A stretch of DNA of 64,000 nt from Thalassospira lucentensis (lineage in GTDB: Bacteria > Pseudomonadota > Alphaproteobacteria > Rhodospirillales > Thalassospiraceae). A program made the position numbers and the translations under genes. Positions within the stretch are counted from its first letter, which is position 1. The number at the start of each line of letters is the position of its first letter. The stretch lies in the NCBI RefSeq assembly GCF_011806425.1, contig NZ_JAATOV010000006.1, positions 124,001-188,000 of the forward strand, in the 5' to 3' direction. Below, piece by piece: positions 25,447-34,791 of the stretch. The notes below the pieces were generated by a model that saw only the letters and a list, made by a program, of their open reading frames with translations, did not search any database and was not told the DNA's origin.

Positions 25447-27606
25447 TTATAATCCGGCTGCAGATGCAAATTCGCCCAATGACTTAAACACGAGGCGGAA
25501 CAAAAATTCGTCAGACTGGCCCAAGTCCTGATCCTGATAGAAGGTACGGCGGACCTGACCATCAAAGAGGAAGCACTCATCCTCGTATACAAACCCTGCA
25601 CCGTACTCAAGTGGGGCAGACTGATCAATGTCATAACGCGCATATGCCATGCCAGACCAAAAATCGCTAAATTTGCGCTCAGCTATAAAGTACAGTTCTT
25701 CGCGTTCATTGAACTCTTCGCTGCCTGCGTCGTCGGTAAAATGAACATATGTGGTGTTGATGCGCAATGTATTGAGTGATCCGGCGGTTGCCGATACTTG
25801 GTTTCGACGTGCGGAGAAGTCTTCACTATCGAGGCGATAGCGGTACGTAAGATCAAGATACTCGTTTGGTGATACCGTTACGCGGCCAACATAGTCTGAC
25901 AAATGTTCGTCAAGTCCCGATCCTGGTGCGAAAGTATCGTTGTCATTCGCACGGTAGCTTTGGCCAAACATCGCGCTGGTGTAGCCGCCTGATTGCCCGT
26001 AAATGCCCCATTCCAAACCATAACTGGCACGAAACCCATCTTCTGCTCGGTCAAGTCCCCCGAAGCGGTCATGAGACATTAGGTTGATGTCGTCAAATTC
26101 AAACGATTGTGAATCCTCGTTTGATATTTCGTCGGGGTTTCCGCCATTCGGGGACCAGGCCATCATGGCCATCGGTTTGATAATCTGGTGATATTCGCCT
26201 TGATCGCTGACAAAGGGCATGTTCCAGTCAAGTGCGATTAAAGGCAACAGACGTCCTGTGTAACCGCTATAGTCACTTTTGCCGTTTCGAGAGACATCGG
26301 AAACAATGTAATTGTCACTGCGAAGAGACAAGCTGAGCTTCGTTACATCCCCCATTGATCCGATATAAGGCAGGGTCCAGCCGGCTTTGGCGGATAGGCG
26401 ATGCGAGTCAGCACCCACGTCTCGAGTCAAAGAGAGACCGTCTATGTCGAGCGTCGAGTAGCTACCGTAATTAGCGGGTTCTGTCCGGCCATGGAACTGC
26501 ATATGTGGCAGGACAACCGGCGTAGTGTCTCTACGGTCATCGTCTTTAAGACCTTGGAAATAATACCCGTCAACACGTGTATAGCTCGCGCCACGGAAAC
26601 CTTCTGTGAATAGATTGGAGGTCAAAACAGATGGGGAAGCAAATCCATAACGAGATTGATAGGTCTTTTCTGAGGCTTGTTCAGCATCAAAACCCCAGCG
26701 CCAAGTTTCATCTATGTCAAAGCGGCCTTCTGCATCAATGTGGCCCTGGAAGTCATCATCGCTATCTTGTGTAGCACTCACATCGAACTCCATTTTGCCA
26801 CTGTCAAATCTTTGGCGGTATTGAGCCGAGAGTACGGGGCCTTCACCTACGGTATAGATCGGTGTTAAGGTCGCGTCTTTACTGTCGTCTATTGCCCAGT
26901 AGTAAGGTTGAGCAAAAAATGATCCAACGTAGCTCGTGCTACCAAATGTTGGCGCAAGAAGGCCAGACTGGCGTTTGACGCTAGGGTCTGGGTGCTGAAA
27001 ATAAGGTGAGTAAAGCACGGGGATGCCGCCCAGCTCTAGACGGGCGTCGTTATATTCAACTGTTTTGGCCTCGGCGTCATGGATAACGCGTGCGGCGCGA
27101 ATGCGCCAAAGCGGTGCACGGTCGCTATCGTCCGCACAGACTTCGCAGGGTGAATAGACTGCTTTGGCAATTTCGGTGAAATTGCCATTACTGCGACGTG
27201 CCCCCGTGCCCGCGATGCGCGTGTGCTCATCAAGCAGGACGTAAATGTCTTTCACAACCCCATTTTTGAAGTCGCCGCTGAGTTCGACATAACTCGCAAA
27301 TGTCACTTCGCCGTTAGGTTCGGTAATGCTGACATTGCCTGACGCGGTCATCACGTCTTGTGATTGGTCGTAGCTGACCGTATCGGCCAAAAGAATGCGA
27401 CCGTCGCGTGAAATCTCGACATTGCCGCGCGCGGTTACTGTTTGGAGCTCGCGATTGTAATCAACTTCATCAGCGCTAAACAGAAGAGCCTGTTCGTCTT
27501 GCTCTGCTTGAGTGGACGAAGTCTGTGCGTTTGCTGAATTAATGCCGTATCCAATGAATAGCAGGCCGCATCCCATTATAGTGCTGGTGGCGAGTTTTTT
27601 GATCAT
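25447..27606 (-). CDS. lptD: LPS assembly protein LptD
   Basis: Outer membrane beta-barrel that inserts lipopolysaccharide. The start at 27606 (MIKKLATSTIMG) has GGGGG just upstream and yields a signal peptide cleaved near NAQ. An LptA-like jellyroll (about residues 35-150, e.g. LLADTVSYDQSQDVMTASGN) precedes the barrel that ends in an aromatic-containing strand. Cysteines occur as a CxxC pair in VYSPCEVCAD and one near the C-terminus (DECFLFDG), a different set from the four of E. coli. 719 residues. Its upstream overlap with lptG is 3' of that gene's stop by 22 bases. Confidence 0.94.
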   Translation of the reverse strand: MIKKLATSTIMGCGLLFIGYGINSANAQTSSTQAEQDEQALLFSADEVDYNRELQTVTARGNVEISRDGRILLADTVSYDQSQDVMTASGNVSITEPNGEVTFASYVELSGDFKNGVVKDIYVLLDEHTRIAGTGARRSNGNFTEIAKAVYSPCEVCADDSDRAPLWRIRAARVIHDAEAKTVEYNDARLELGGIPVLYSPYFQHPDPSVKRQSGLLAPTFGSTSYVGSFFAQPYYWAIDDSKDATLTPIYTVGEGPVLSAQYRQRFDSGKMEFDVSATQDSDDDFQGHIDAEGRFDIDETWRWGFDAEQASEKTYQSRYGFASPSVLTSNLFTEGFRGASYTRVDGYYFQGLKDDDRRDTTPVVLPHMQFHGRTEPANYGSYSTLDIDGLSLTRDVGADSHRLSAKAGWTLPYIGSMGDVTKLSLSLRSDNYIVSDVSRNGKSDYSGYTGRLLPLIALDWNMPFVSDQGEYHQIIKPMAMMAWSPNGGNPDEISNEDSQSFEFDDINLMSHDRFGGLDRAEDGFRASYGLEWGIYGQSGGYTSAMFGQSYRANDNDTFAPGSGLDEHLSDYVGRVTVSPNEYLDLTYRYRLDSEDFSARRNQVSATAGSLNTLRINTTYVHFTDDAGSEEFNEREELYFIAERKFSDFWSGMAYARYDIDQSAPLEYGAGFVYEDECFLFDGQVRRTFYQDQDLGQSDEFLFRLVFKSLGEFASAAGL

Positions 27607-27628
27607 GTCCCCCGTCGTAGCCATCGAA

Positions 27629-28732
27629 CTAGCCATCCTCAAGATGTAGCAATGTTGAAACCCCTAGCAATAAAGAGATACCCGCTGGTGCCCATGCCGC
27701 CAAAATTGGAGGTATGCCGCCAGATACGCCGAGCGCTGAAATGACATCGGTGCAAAAATATAAAATAAAACCGGTAGCAACCCCACCACCGACAACAATA
27801 GACGCGCGTCGGCGTCGAGAAAATTTAAGACAAAAGGCCGCCGCGATCAGGACCATCGCACATAAAAGAAGAGGGCGAGACAGCAGGCTGTGGAAATGTA
27901 TACGATGACGGGTGGCATTAAAACCAGCGCGTTCCAGTAAATTGATAAACGGCTTTAAGTCCCAAAATGACATGGATTCTGGTGAGGCAAAGCTATCTTG
28001 AATTTTCCGCGCTGTAAGATTTGTTGGCAGCGTGACTTCGTCGGAAAATGTGCTGGCTTCACCGGGGTTAAAGGTCCAGACATCATAAAAGTGCCAGATC
28101 CCCGGCTCCAAAATTGCGCGTTTGGCATCCAGGCGTTTGGTGAAGACATCAGAATTTTCAAAACGAAACACAGTTACGTTACGCAGATCGATTCTGTCAC
28201 TTTCCTGACTACGCACATCGCGGGCATAAATCACAGCTTGGCCGTCTTGTGTCCCTTGGCGCAGCCAAAGCCCGCTTGATGATAGGTTCATCACGCTGAC
28301 TTTGTTTTGAAGGTAGCGTGCTTCAAGCGTTTCGTATCGCTGAAGCAATATGGACGATAGCGGGTTCAGTGCGGTGACCTGAAGAATACCAAGGATCAGT
28401 GCGCACGCAATCGGTGGTAAAAGGAACTGCCATGCTGAAACTCCCGCCGCACGGGTGACAATTAGTTCTTGATTGCCCGTGAGCTTCCAGAAGGAAAACA
28501 TCGAGCCAAACAACACAGCAAACGGCAAAACCTTTTCCGTCATGAACGGAATGCGGCCAGCAGCCATTTGAAAGACGATGCTTACAGTTGCATTTGGCTT
28601 TCCAGCCGCTCGGCGCAACAATTCGATGCTGTCACCGATCATGATCAGGCCGATTAGAAGGGCCAAAATGCCTAAGATCGAAATTAGGACATGTTTGCCG
28701 AAATACCAGGTCAGTGTCGGAGAAATTCTCAT
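27629..28732 (-). CDS. lptG: LPS export ABC transporter permease LptG
   Basis: Inner membrane permease of the LptB2FGC exporter. 367 residues of the YjgP/YjgQ family: membrane helices at the N-terminus (HVLISILGILALLIGLIMIG) and three near the end, with a periplasmic jellyroll in the middle. Its start overlaps lptF by four bases (ATGA). LptB and LptC are not encoded in this window. Confidence 0.93.
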   Translation of the reverse strand: MRISPTLTWYFGKHVLISILGILALLIGLIMIGDSIELLRRAAGKPNATVSIVFQMAAGRIPFMTEKVLPFAVLFGSMFSFWKLTGNQELIVTRAAGVSAWQFLLPPIACALILGILQVTALNPLSSILLQRYETLEARYLQNKVSVMNLSSSGLWLRQGTQDGQAVIYARDVRSQESDRIDLRNVTVFRFENSDVFTKRLDAKRAILEPGIWHFYDVWTFNPGEASTFSDEVTLPTNLTARKIQDSFASPESMSFWDLKPFINLLERAGFNATRHRIHFHSLLSRPLLLCAMVLIAAAFCLKFSRRRRASIVVGGGVATGFILYFCTDVISALGVSGGIPPILAAWAPAGISLLLGVSTLLHLEDG

Positions 28733-29847
28733 GCTTTCGCCTCTTCACTGGTAGCGCGCTTAGCGCGGATTTGTGGTCCGCGGAGAGTCCAGTAAAGGCC
28801 TAATACAATTGGCAGGAGGACGTTGATATACATTAAGGGAATAAGGGCCGGGTTTTTTGCCGCAAGGTTTTTCATCGCAATCGCGATCGCCTGATTGATC
28901 ACCATAACGCCAATCGCGGCCAAAAGGCGGCCGGTTTGACCGCGCCTTGAAAAACTGCTCGAAACAAGGACAGCAAGAGCAATGCTGGCAAAACCAATCG
29001 CATATAAGGGTGAGATCAAGCGATCATGCCCCTCAGCGCGAAATGCGCCAATATCATTTGCCGAAATGTCTGGTGGCGTACCTGTCAACAGATTGAAGAC
29101 ACTGCGTTCACGTGCGTCGCGGTACCGCAATGTTGGGTCTTCAGCTGTGTGCGCAATATCAACGGCATAGCGATCAAAATAGAGGATCGACATTGTGCCA
29201 TCATCCGGATTTACTTCCTGACGATTTCCATCAAGAAGCACAATGCGCGGACCCTCGTTGGTACGAACCAGAGCACCATGTTTTGCCATCATGGTACTTT
29301 GATTTTTGGGATCACGTGCATCATGGACCAGAATGCCGAGCAGTTCGTTGTCGCGCCCAACTTCACGGACATAGACGGTCAATCCGTCCAAATCGGTAAA
29401 GCTGCCTTCTTGCAGAAGTACCGATGAAAAATCATTTCGGATTGAAAATTGCAGTTCTTTGAACTGTTGGTAGCTATAAGGCAAATAAAACAGGGTCAAA
29501 AAATAACCAAATGCCGCTGTCATAAGCGCGAGTATTAGGGTCGGTTTGACCAAGGCCCATTGGCTTAACCCCGCAGCGCGCATTACAATCAACTCACGAT
29601 CCTGAATAAGCTTGTTGTAGGTAAACACCACAACGAAAAACAGCGAGATCGGTAGGATAATCGCAAGGAAACTAGGCAAAAGCAGCGAGGTTAGCTGCAA
29701 AAATACCGAGACCGACAGGCCCCGGTTCACAATCATTTCCACAAAACGCAAGCTTTGCGATAGCCAAATGACACAGAGAAGACCCAGTGTCACAAAGACC
29801 ATCAAAATCAGCTGCTGCTTGAGCATATATCTGGTTAAGCGATTCAT
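28729..29847 (-). CDS. lptF: LPS export ABC transporter permease LptF
   Basis: Second YjgP/YjgQ permease, 372 residues from the ATG at 29847 (MNRLTRYMLKQQL, the family N-terminus). Six membrane helices in two groups of three flank a periplasmic domain; LIQDRELIVMRAAGLS is the cytoplasmic coupling motif. First gene of the envelope operon. No ribosome site precedes either the ATG or the in-frame TTG at 29865; a TATAAT ends eight bases before the ATG. Confidence 0.93.
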   Translation of the reverse strand: MNRLTRYMLKQQLILMVFVTLGLLCVIWLSQSLRFVEMIVNRGLSVSVFLQLTSLLLPSFLAIILPISLFFVVVFTYNKLIQDRELIVMRAAGLSQWALVKPTLILALMTAAFGYFLTLFYLPYSYQQFKELQFSIRNDFSSVLLQEGSFTDLDGLTVYVREVGRDNELLGILVHDARDPKNQSTMMAKHGALVRTNEGPRIVLLDGNRQEVNPDDGTMSILYFDRYAVDIAHTAEDPTLRYRDARERSVFNLLTGTPPDISANDIGAFRAEGHDRLISPLYAIGFASIALAVLVSSSFSRRGQTGRLLAAIGVMVINQAIAIAMKNLAAKNPALIPLMYINVLLPIVLGLYWTLRGPQIRAKRATSEEAKA

Positions 29848-29854
29848 CGGGCGG

Positions 29855-29860
29855 ATTATA
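29855..29860 (-). promoter_or_regulatory. Perfect -10 element directly ahead of lptF, probable leaderless start
   Basis: TATAAT on the minus strand at 29860-29855. With the usual six to seven bases to the start site, transcription would begin at about 29848, at the lptF ATG (29847). The -35 region is poor. Confidence 0.55.
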
Positions 29861-30055
29861 GACAAGCAATCAGAAACCGAAACAGTAAATTGCTTTTAAA
29901 AGCGTGCAAATCGTGCGGAATTTACGAATGTTGCCAGTTTAAGCAAGCTGTTTCATCTGGGGGTGAAAATCGGGCGGTGAAACGAACGTACTGTGACACT
30001 TTTGGTCAAACCTCAGTAAGGTGTCAGCGCGGACGCACTTTCGGTATCGAGTTTG

Positions 30056-31840
30056 TCAAAATAGTGGCTGCGTTTCGTGAAGCTCAGCCGTGTCACAATT
30101 GGCAATTTGGGCCGCCACAAATGCCGCCTCTGGCAGCAATTGAGAAAAGAAAAAGTGGCAGGACGAGATCTTGCGCCAGAGAAAATCGCTTGGTTCCGGC
30201 GCGTTGCTTGCAGCCATCAGGGCGCGAAGCATCAACCAACCAGAAATACAAAGAGCAGCCTGACGCAAATAAGGCGATGCCAAAGCTTGCGCCATTTCGG
30301 AATCTTTATTGCAGCGATCAAGAACGAGATCGGTGCTTTCACCAAGCTGCGAAAGGGCAGTTTTCAGTTGGTTTGCAGCAGTTTTTAGGGGGCGGTTGTT
30401 CGGTTCGGTTGAAAGTGCGGTTTCGACAGTAGCGCGCGCATCGGAAATTAGTGCGTTTAATGCGTGCGCCTGATCACGCAGTACTTTTCGGCCGATGAAA
30501 TCAAGGGCTTGAATGCCGTTTGTGCCCTCATAAATTGGTGCAATACGGGCATCGCGCAGATGTTGAGCTGCACCCGTTTCTTCGATAAATCCCATCCCAC
30601 CATGCACTTGAATGCCAAGGGAAGCGTTATCGACGCCAAGGTCGGTCGACCATGCCTTTACCAGCGGGATTAAAAGGTCCGCACGAGCCTTGGCTGCCGT
30701 GCGGAGGTTTTCATCGATCTCGTGATGCGCAATATCAAGCTGGGTTGCAGCATAGAGCGAAAGGGCGCGCGCGGCCTCGGTCGAGGATCGCATGCGCATC
30801 AACATCCGCTGAACATCGCCATGCATGATAATCGGTGCATCATCGCCGGTGCTGGCTTTGCCCTGTTTGCGTTGATGGCTGTATGCCAGCGCCTGTTGAT
30901 AAGCGCGTTCTGAAATCGCAACGCCTTGTTGGCCAACCGCCAGACGTGCGTTGTTCATCATGGTAAACATGCAGGCGAGGCCGTTGCCTTCTTCGCCGAC
31001 AAGATATCCAATCGCGCCACTCTGGTCGCCAAAGGACAAAACCGCCGTGGGGCTGGCGTGAATTCCAAGTTTATGTTCAAGCGAGACACATGAAACGTCA
31101 TTGCGTTTTCCGATTTCGCCGGTTTCGGAAACAAGGAACTTTGGCACAATGAACAGGGAAATGCCTTTAACCCCATCTGGCGCGCCGGGTGTTCTAGCCA
31201 AGACAAGATGGACGATATTTTCGGTCATCTCGTGATCGCCATAGGTAATGTAGATTTTTTGCCCGCTAATGGCGTAGCTTCCATCATTTTGCGGAACGGC
31301 CATTGTACGTACTTTTGACAGATCCGATCCCGCTTGTGGCTCGGTCAGGTTCATAGTGCCTGTCCATTCGCCGCTGACGAGGCGCGAAAGATAAAGGGCG
31401 CGCTGCTGAGAAGTCCCATGAATGGTAAGCGCCTCTATCGCGCCGGCTGTCAGCATCGGGCAAAGCGCAAAGGCCATATTTGCCGACTGCCACATTTCGG
31501 CAACGCACGCGCCCAAAAGGATCGGAAGCCCCATGCCACCGTTGGCCTCTGGGGCGGAAATTCCCTGCCATCCGCCATCGCAAAACTGTGCATAGGCCTC
31601 TTTCCAGCCCGTTGGTGTGCGAACGGTGCCATCAGAAAGAAGGGTGGCACCTTCTTGATCGCCAACACGGTTCAGGGGAGCTAGCACCGATGAAGCAAAC
31701 TTTCCGGCTTCTTCAAGGATGGCATCGACGAGGTCCGGGCTGATTTCGGTAAATGCCGGCAAGGAGGCGAGGGTGTCTATTCCGATCACGTCATGGATCA
31801 GAAAACGGAAATCTTGTAGTGGGGGTGTAAAGTCAGTCAT
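30056..31840 (-). CDS. Acyl-CoA dehydrogenase, DmdC-like long family
   Basis: FAD-dependent acyl-CoA dehydrogenase of the longer type (594 residues instead of about 380-400). The core shows the flavin-binding MNLTEPQAGSDLSKVRTMA and ITYGDHEM segments and the end motif APIYEGTNGIQALDFIGRK. The additional C-terminal helical domain (about residues 460-590) is the one seen in DmdC (3-methylmercaptopropionyl-CoA dehydrogenase) and related fatty-acid enzymes. Substrate is not determinable; DMSP degradation or medium-chain beta-oxidation are both plausible. It is monocistronic, with a near-palindrome GTTTGTTAACTAAC upstream. Confidence 0.9.
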   Translation of the reverse strand: MTDFTPPLQDFRFLIHDVIGIDTLASLPAFTEISPDLVDAILEEAGKFASSVLAPLNRVGDQEGATLLSDGTVRTPTGWKEAYAQFCDGGWQGISAPEANGGMGLPILLGACVAEMWQSANMAFALCPMLTAGAIEALTIHGTSQQRALYLSRLVSGEWTGTMNLTEPQAGSDLSKVRTMAVPQNDGSYAISGQKIYITYGDHEMTENIVHLVLARTPGAPDGVKGISLFIVPKFLVSETGEIGKRNDVSCVSLEHKLGIHASPTAVLSFGDQSGAIGYLVGEEGNGLACMFTMMNNARLAVGQQGVAISERAYQQALAYSHQRKQGKASTGDDAPIIMHGDVQRMLMRMRSSTEAARALSLYAATQLDIAHHEIDENLRTAAKARADLLIPLVKAWSTDLGVDNASLGIQVHGGMGFIEETGAAQHLRDARIAPIYEGTNGIQALDFIGRKVLRDQAHALNALISDARATVETALSTEPNNRPLKTAANQLKTALSQLGESTDLVLDRCNKDSEMAQALASPYLRQAALCISGWLMLRALMAASNAPEPSDFLWRKISSCHFFFSQLLPEAAFVAAQIANCDTAELHETQPLF

Positions 31841-31904
31841 GGAAAAAGACGTCTCCCTGAAATGTGAGGCGCCCGCTCGGAAGTGTCAGCTTTTTGCCAA
31901 CTTT

Positions 31905-31918
31905 GTTTGTTAACTAAC
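31905..31918. promoter_or_regulatory. Near-palindromic operator candidate upstream of the acyl-CoA dehydrogenase
   Basis: GTTTGTTAACTAAC is symmetric apart from one pair and lies about 65 bases before the gene start. Its form suits a TetR-family repressor; no such regulator is adjacent. Low certainty. Confidence 0.3.
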
Positions 31919-32172
31919 ACCATAACCGCGCAACCGGCGAAGTACCAGCCCGTTTCGTAAAATAGGCCTTAAACGGGCCGCATACATTGGTCGCAGCCTT
32001 GGTTCGATGGGCCGCACCACCGTTAGCACTGGCAAAGCAGGCGCGCGCGTCCATATTAATTTGATGATAAATCCAGTCAGGGGGTCGCCAACCTTCGCTG
32101 GTCAAGCTAAACTTGGATGGCGCGAAACTGAGTTTCAATCGAAAATCCAAAAGACAAGACAGGAGTGGGCTA
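31919..32172. other. Intergenic stretch upstream of the S41 peptidase
   Basis: Together with the preceding 80 bases it makes a gap of about 330 bases between divergent genes. An open frame from 32113 continues into the peptidase but lacks a ribosome site. No other structure stands out. Confidence 0.45.
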
Positions 32173-33684
32173 TTGCTGCGCAAAGGAATATTACCGATTT
32201 TGTTTGCGGTGCTGATTTCATTTGCCGGGACAAGATTGGTCGCCTGCGCTGGGCCGGTATGGCCAAGTCATGAAGAGCAACTGTTTCTTGATGCGTACCG
32301 CGATCACGTAAAGGTTGATGCAACCGATGATGAGTTTGCGCGTGCCGACAAGCTTTATGTAGAAGCAGTAAAGGTTTTGTCTGAAACCTATGTCGAACAG
32401 ATTGATGTTCCTGTCTTTGTTCAAAATAGCATTGCCGAACTTGATGGCCTTGAGGTCGAGGACCCGTCGCCAACCGGTGTCGTCGGTGCGGTTTTGGATG
32501 AAAACTTGCATGCGCTTGATCCGCACAGTGCCTATATGACGCCCGATATGTTCCGTCGCCTGCAAGAAAGCACCGAAGGCAGCTTTGCCGGTGTTGGGAT
32601 TGTCATTTCACTTGATGATGAAAAACGTATTCGCGTTGTTTCGCCGATTGATGACACCCCAGCAGCACGTGCAGGCCTGCAGCCAGACGACCGTATTACC
32701 CATATCGACGGATATGAGATGAATGGGGAACCGATATCCGAGGCCGTTCGACGCATGCGCGGGCGTGTCGGCGATCCGGTGACCTTGACCATTATGCGCG
32801 GGAAAGAAAGTTTCGATGTTACTGTAAAGCGTGCCCGCATCGAAGTGCCATCTGTCACCGCTGCAACAATCGACAATGATATTGCCTATATCCGTGTGTC
32901 GCGGTTTGATGCGACAACGCTTGAGCAAACCCAAGACTATCTATCCCAATTGCAAAGCAAGATTGCGAAACCGCGCGGGATCGTTGTTGATTTGCGCCGG
33001 AATCCCGGTGGGCTGCTTGATAGTGCTGCCGATATCGCAGATCAGTTCCTGACGGGTGGTTTGATTGTTGCCACCGAAGGCCGCGGCGAACGCAAATTGC
33101 GTCGCTACGAAGCGGATGTATCGGATTACTTTGACGGTGTTCCGATGGTGATCCTGCTTGATCGTGGATCGGCATCGGGTGCGGAATTGATGGCCGCAGC
33201 GTTGCGAGAGAACGGACGTGGCGTGATCATTGGTGAACGGTCATTTGGCAAAGGATCAATGCAGCGCATCATGCCGCTGACATCTGGCGGTGGTGTCAAA
33301 ATTACCACCGGTTATTACACCACCCCGGAAGACCATATTGTTCAGGGCAATGGTGTGGTGCCAGATATCGAAGTCTTGCGTGCGGATGAAGAAGAGTTCG
33401 AACGCGAAATTGACCTCGCCCATGCCTTGCCATCCCGTCGCCGTGATCCGCGTCAGTCATTGGCATCGGTGGACGCGAAAAGTTGTGAACGTGACATCAC
33501 CATGGATCGGTTCGGTGGTGCTGCGGAGCGTGAAAAGGCAAAAGCAGAAACCGAGGATGGCAAAGAGACGGATGCAGAAGCATTCCGCGATTCCGTCCTT
33601 GAATGTGCTGTCGGGTATTTTGAAGGCGGTTCACTTGCCAATTACCGCAATCAGCTTGAGCCGCTTTTGCGCGCAGGTCTGTAA
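32173..33684 (+). CDS. S41 family C-terminal processing peptidase (CtpA-like)
   Basis: Periplasmic serine protease of the Prc/CtpA type. A TTG start at 32173 is favoured: AGGAG lies seven bases upstream, and the protein then begins MLRKGILPILFAVLISFAG, a good signal peptide. An ATG at 32113 in the same frame has no ribosome site. A PDZ domain (about residues 115-200) contains GSFAGVGIVISLD and PAARAGLQPDDRI. The S41 core has LRRNPGGLLDSA, the serine motif DRGSASGAELMAAAL and the lysine motif SFGKGSMQ. The last 100 residues are acidic and variable. 503 residues. Confidence 0.92.
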   Translation: MLRKGILPILFAVLISFAGTRLVACAGPVWPSHEEQLFLDAYRDHVKVDATDDEFARADKLYVEAVKVLSETYVEQIDVPVFVQNSIAELDGLEVEDPSPTGVVGAVLDENLHALDPHSAYMTPDMFRRLQESTEGSFAGVGIVISLDDEKRIRVVSPIDDTPAARAGLQPDDRITHIDGYEMNGEPISEAVRRMRGRVGDPVTLTIMRGKESFDVTVKRARIEVPSVTAATIDNDIAYIRVSRFDATTLEQTQDYLSQLQSKIAKPRGIVVDLRRNPGGLLDSAADIADQFLTGGLIVATEGRGERKLRRYEADVSDYFDGVPMVILLDRGSASGAELMAAALRENGRGVIIGERSFGKGSMQRIMPLTSGGGVKITTGYYTTPEDHIVQGNGVVPDIEVLRADEEEFEREIDLAHALPSRRRDPRQSLASVDAKSCERDITMDRFGGAAEREKAKAETEDGKETDAEAFRDSVLECAVGYFEGGSLANYRNQLEPLLRAGL

Positions 33685-33732
33685 TCATCGTCACTTCATC
33701 GGTGAGGATGCTGATGAAGGTAAGTAAAAAAG

Positions 33733-33768
33733 AAAAAACGCGGCCAATGTGCCGCGTTTTTTTTTGTT
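33733..33768. terminator. Bidirectional terminator between S41 peptidase and dehydrogenase
   Basis: AACGCGGC and GCCGCGTT (33737-33744 and 33751-33758) with a six-base loop, A-run on the left and nine or more T residues on the right. Confidence 0.92.
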
Positions 33769-33788
33769 TTTGTTCGGTCCGGCGAAGC

Positions 33789-34658
33789 TTAGCCGCGAGA
33801 CAGCAAATCAATCAGGCTTGAGGTATCCCAACGATTGCCGCCGCGTTCCTGTACCTGGGCATAGAATTGATCAACCAATGCCGTAACGGGCAGGCGGGCG
33901 CCATTGCGTTTGGATTCTTCAAGGCAAATGCCAAGGTCTTTGCGCATCCAATCAACGGCAAAGCCGAAATCAAATTCGTTTTTAACCATGGTGCTGCCAC
34001 GGTTTTCCATTTGCCAGCTGCCAGCCGCGCCCTTGGAAATCACATCAAGGACCTTTGACATATCAAGCCCGGCTTTGACCCCGAAATTAACCCCTTCGGA
34101 CAAGCCTTGAACAAGGCCGGCGATGCAAATCTGGTTGACCATTTTGGTCAGTTGGCCAGAACCACTTTCGCCCATCAATTTGCAGGATTTTGAAAAGGCG
34201 TCAATCACTGGGGCGGCGCGATCAAAGGCATCTTGATCGCCACCACACATCACCGTCAAAACGCCGTTTTCAGCACCAGCCTGACCACCAGATACAGGGG
34301 CATCAATAAACGAAATGCCCTTGTCTTTTGCCTGCGCATAGATTTCGCGTGCAACGTCGGCAGATGCGGTGGTGTTATCAATCAGGACGGTGCCGCTGTC
34401 CATGGTTGCCAGCATGCCGTCGTCACCGGTGGTTACGCTGCGCAAGTCGTCATCATTGCCAACACAGCAAAAGACGAATTCGGCGCCTTTGGCGGCCTCT
34501 GCCGGGGTGGCGGCGGATGCCCCGCCATATTCAGCAACCCATTTTTTTGCTTTTGCGGTCGTGCGGTTATAGACGGTAACCTCGTGACCTGCTTTTTGCA
34601 GGTGACCGGCCATGGGATACCCCATGACGCCTAAACCGATAAATGCACATTTAGCCAT
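33789..34658 (-). CDS. NAD(P)-dependent beta-hydroxyacid dehydrogenase (3-hydroxyisobutyrate dehydrogenase family)
   Basis: 289-residue beta-hydroxyacid dehydrogenase. The start at 34658 gives MAKCAFIGLGVMGYPMAGHL with a GGGAGG ribosome site. GxGxMG binds the nucleotide, DAPVSGGQAGAENG is the substrate loop and GSGQLTKMVNQ carries the catalytic lysine. Family members act on 3-hydroxyisobutyrate, tartronate semialdehyde or succinic semialdehyde; the sequence alone does not decide among them. The gene is monocistronic. Confidence 0.9.
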   Translation of the reverse strand: MAKCAFIGLGVMGYPMAGHLQKAGHEVTVYNRTTAKAKKWVAEYGGASAATPAEAAKGAEFVFCCVGNDDDLRSVTTGDDGMLATMDSGTVLIDNTTASADVAREIYAQAKDKGISFIDAPVSGGQAGAENGVLTVMCGGDQDAFDRAAPVIDAFSKSCKLMGESGSGQLTKMVNQICIAGLVQGLSEGVNFGVKAGLDMSKVLDVISKGAAGSWQMENRGSTMVKNEFDFGFAVDWMRKDLGICLEESKRNGARLPVTALVDQFYAQVQERGGNRWDTSSLIDLLSRG

Positions 34659-34791
34659 TGTTTGCCTCCCAATTATTTGATGATGCAAGTAAAGGTGGCA
34701 AGGCGCGCAATGTCAATGAGCACAGGTGCCACCATGACAATGTTTTCACGATCTGGAAGGATTTTGCCCTAAACGTCCGTTTTGGGAAAAA

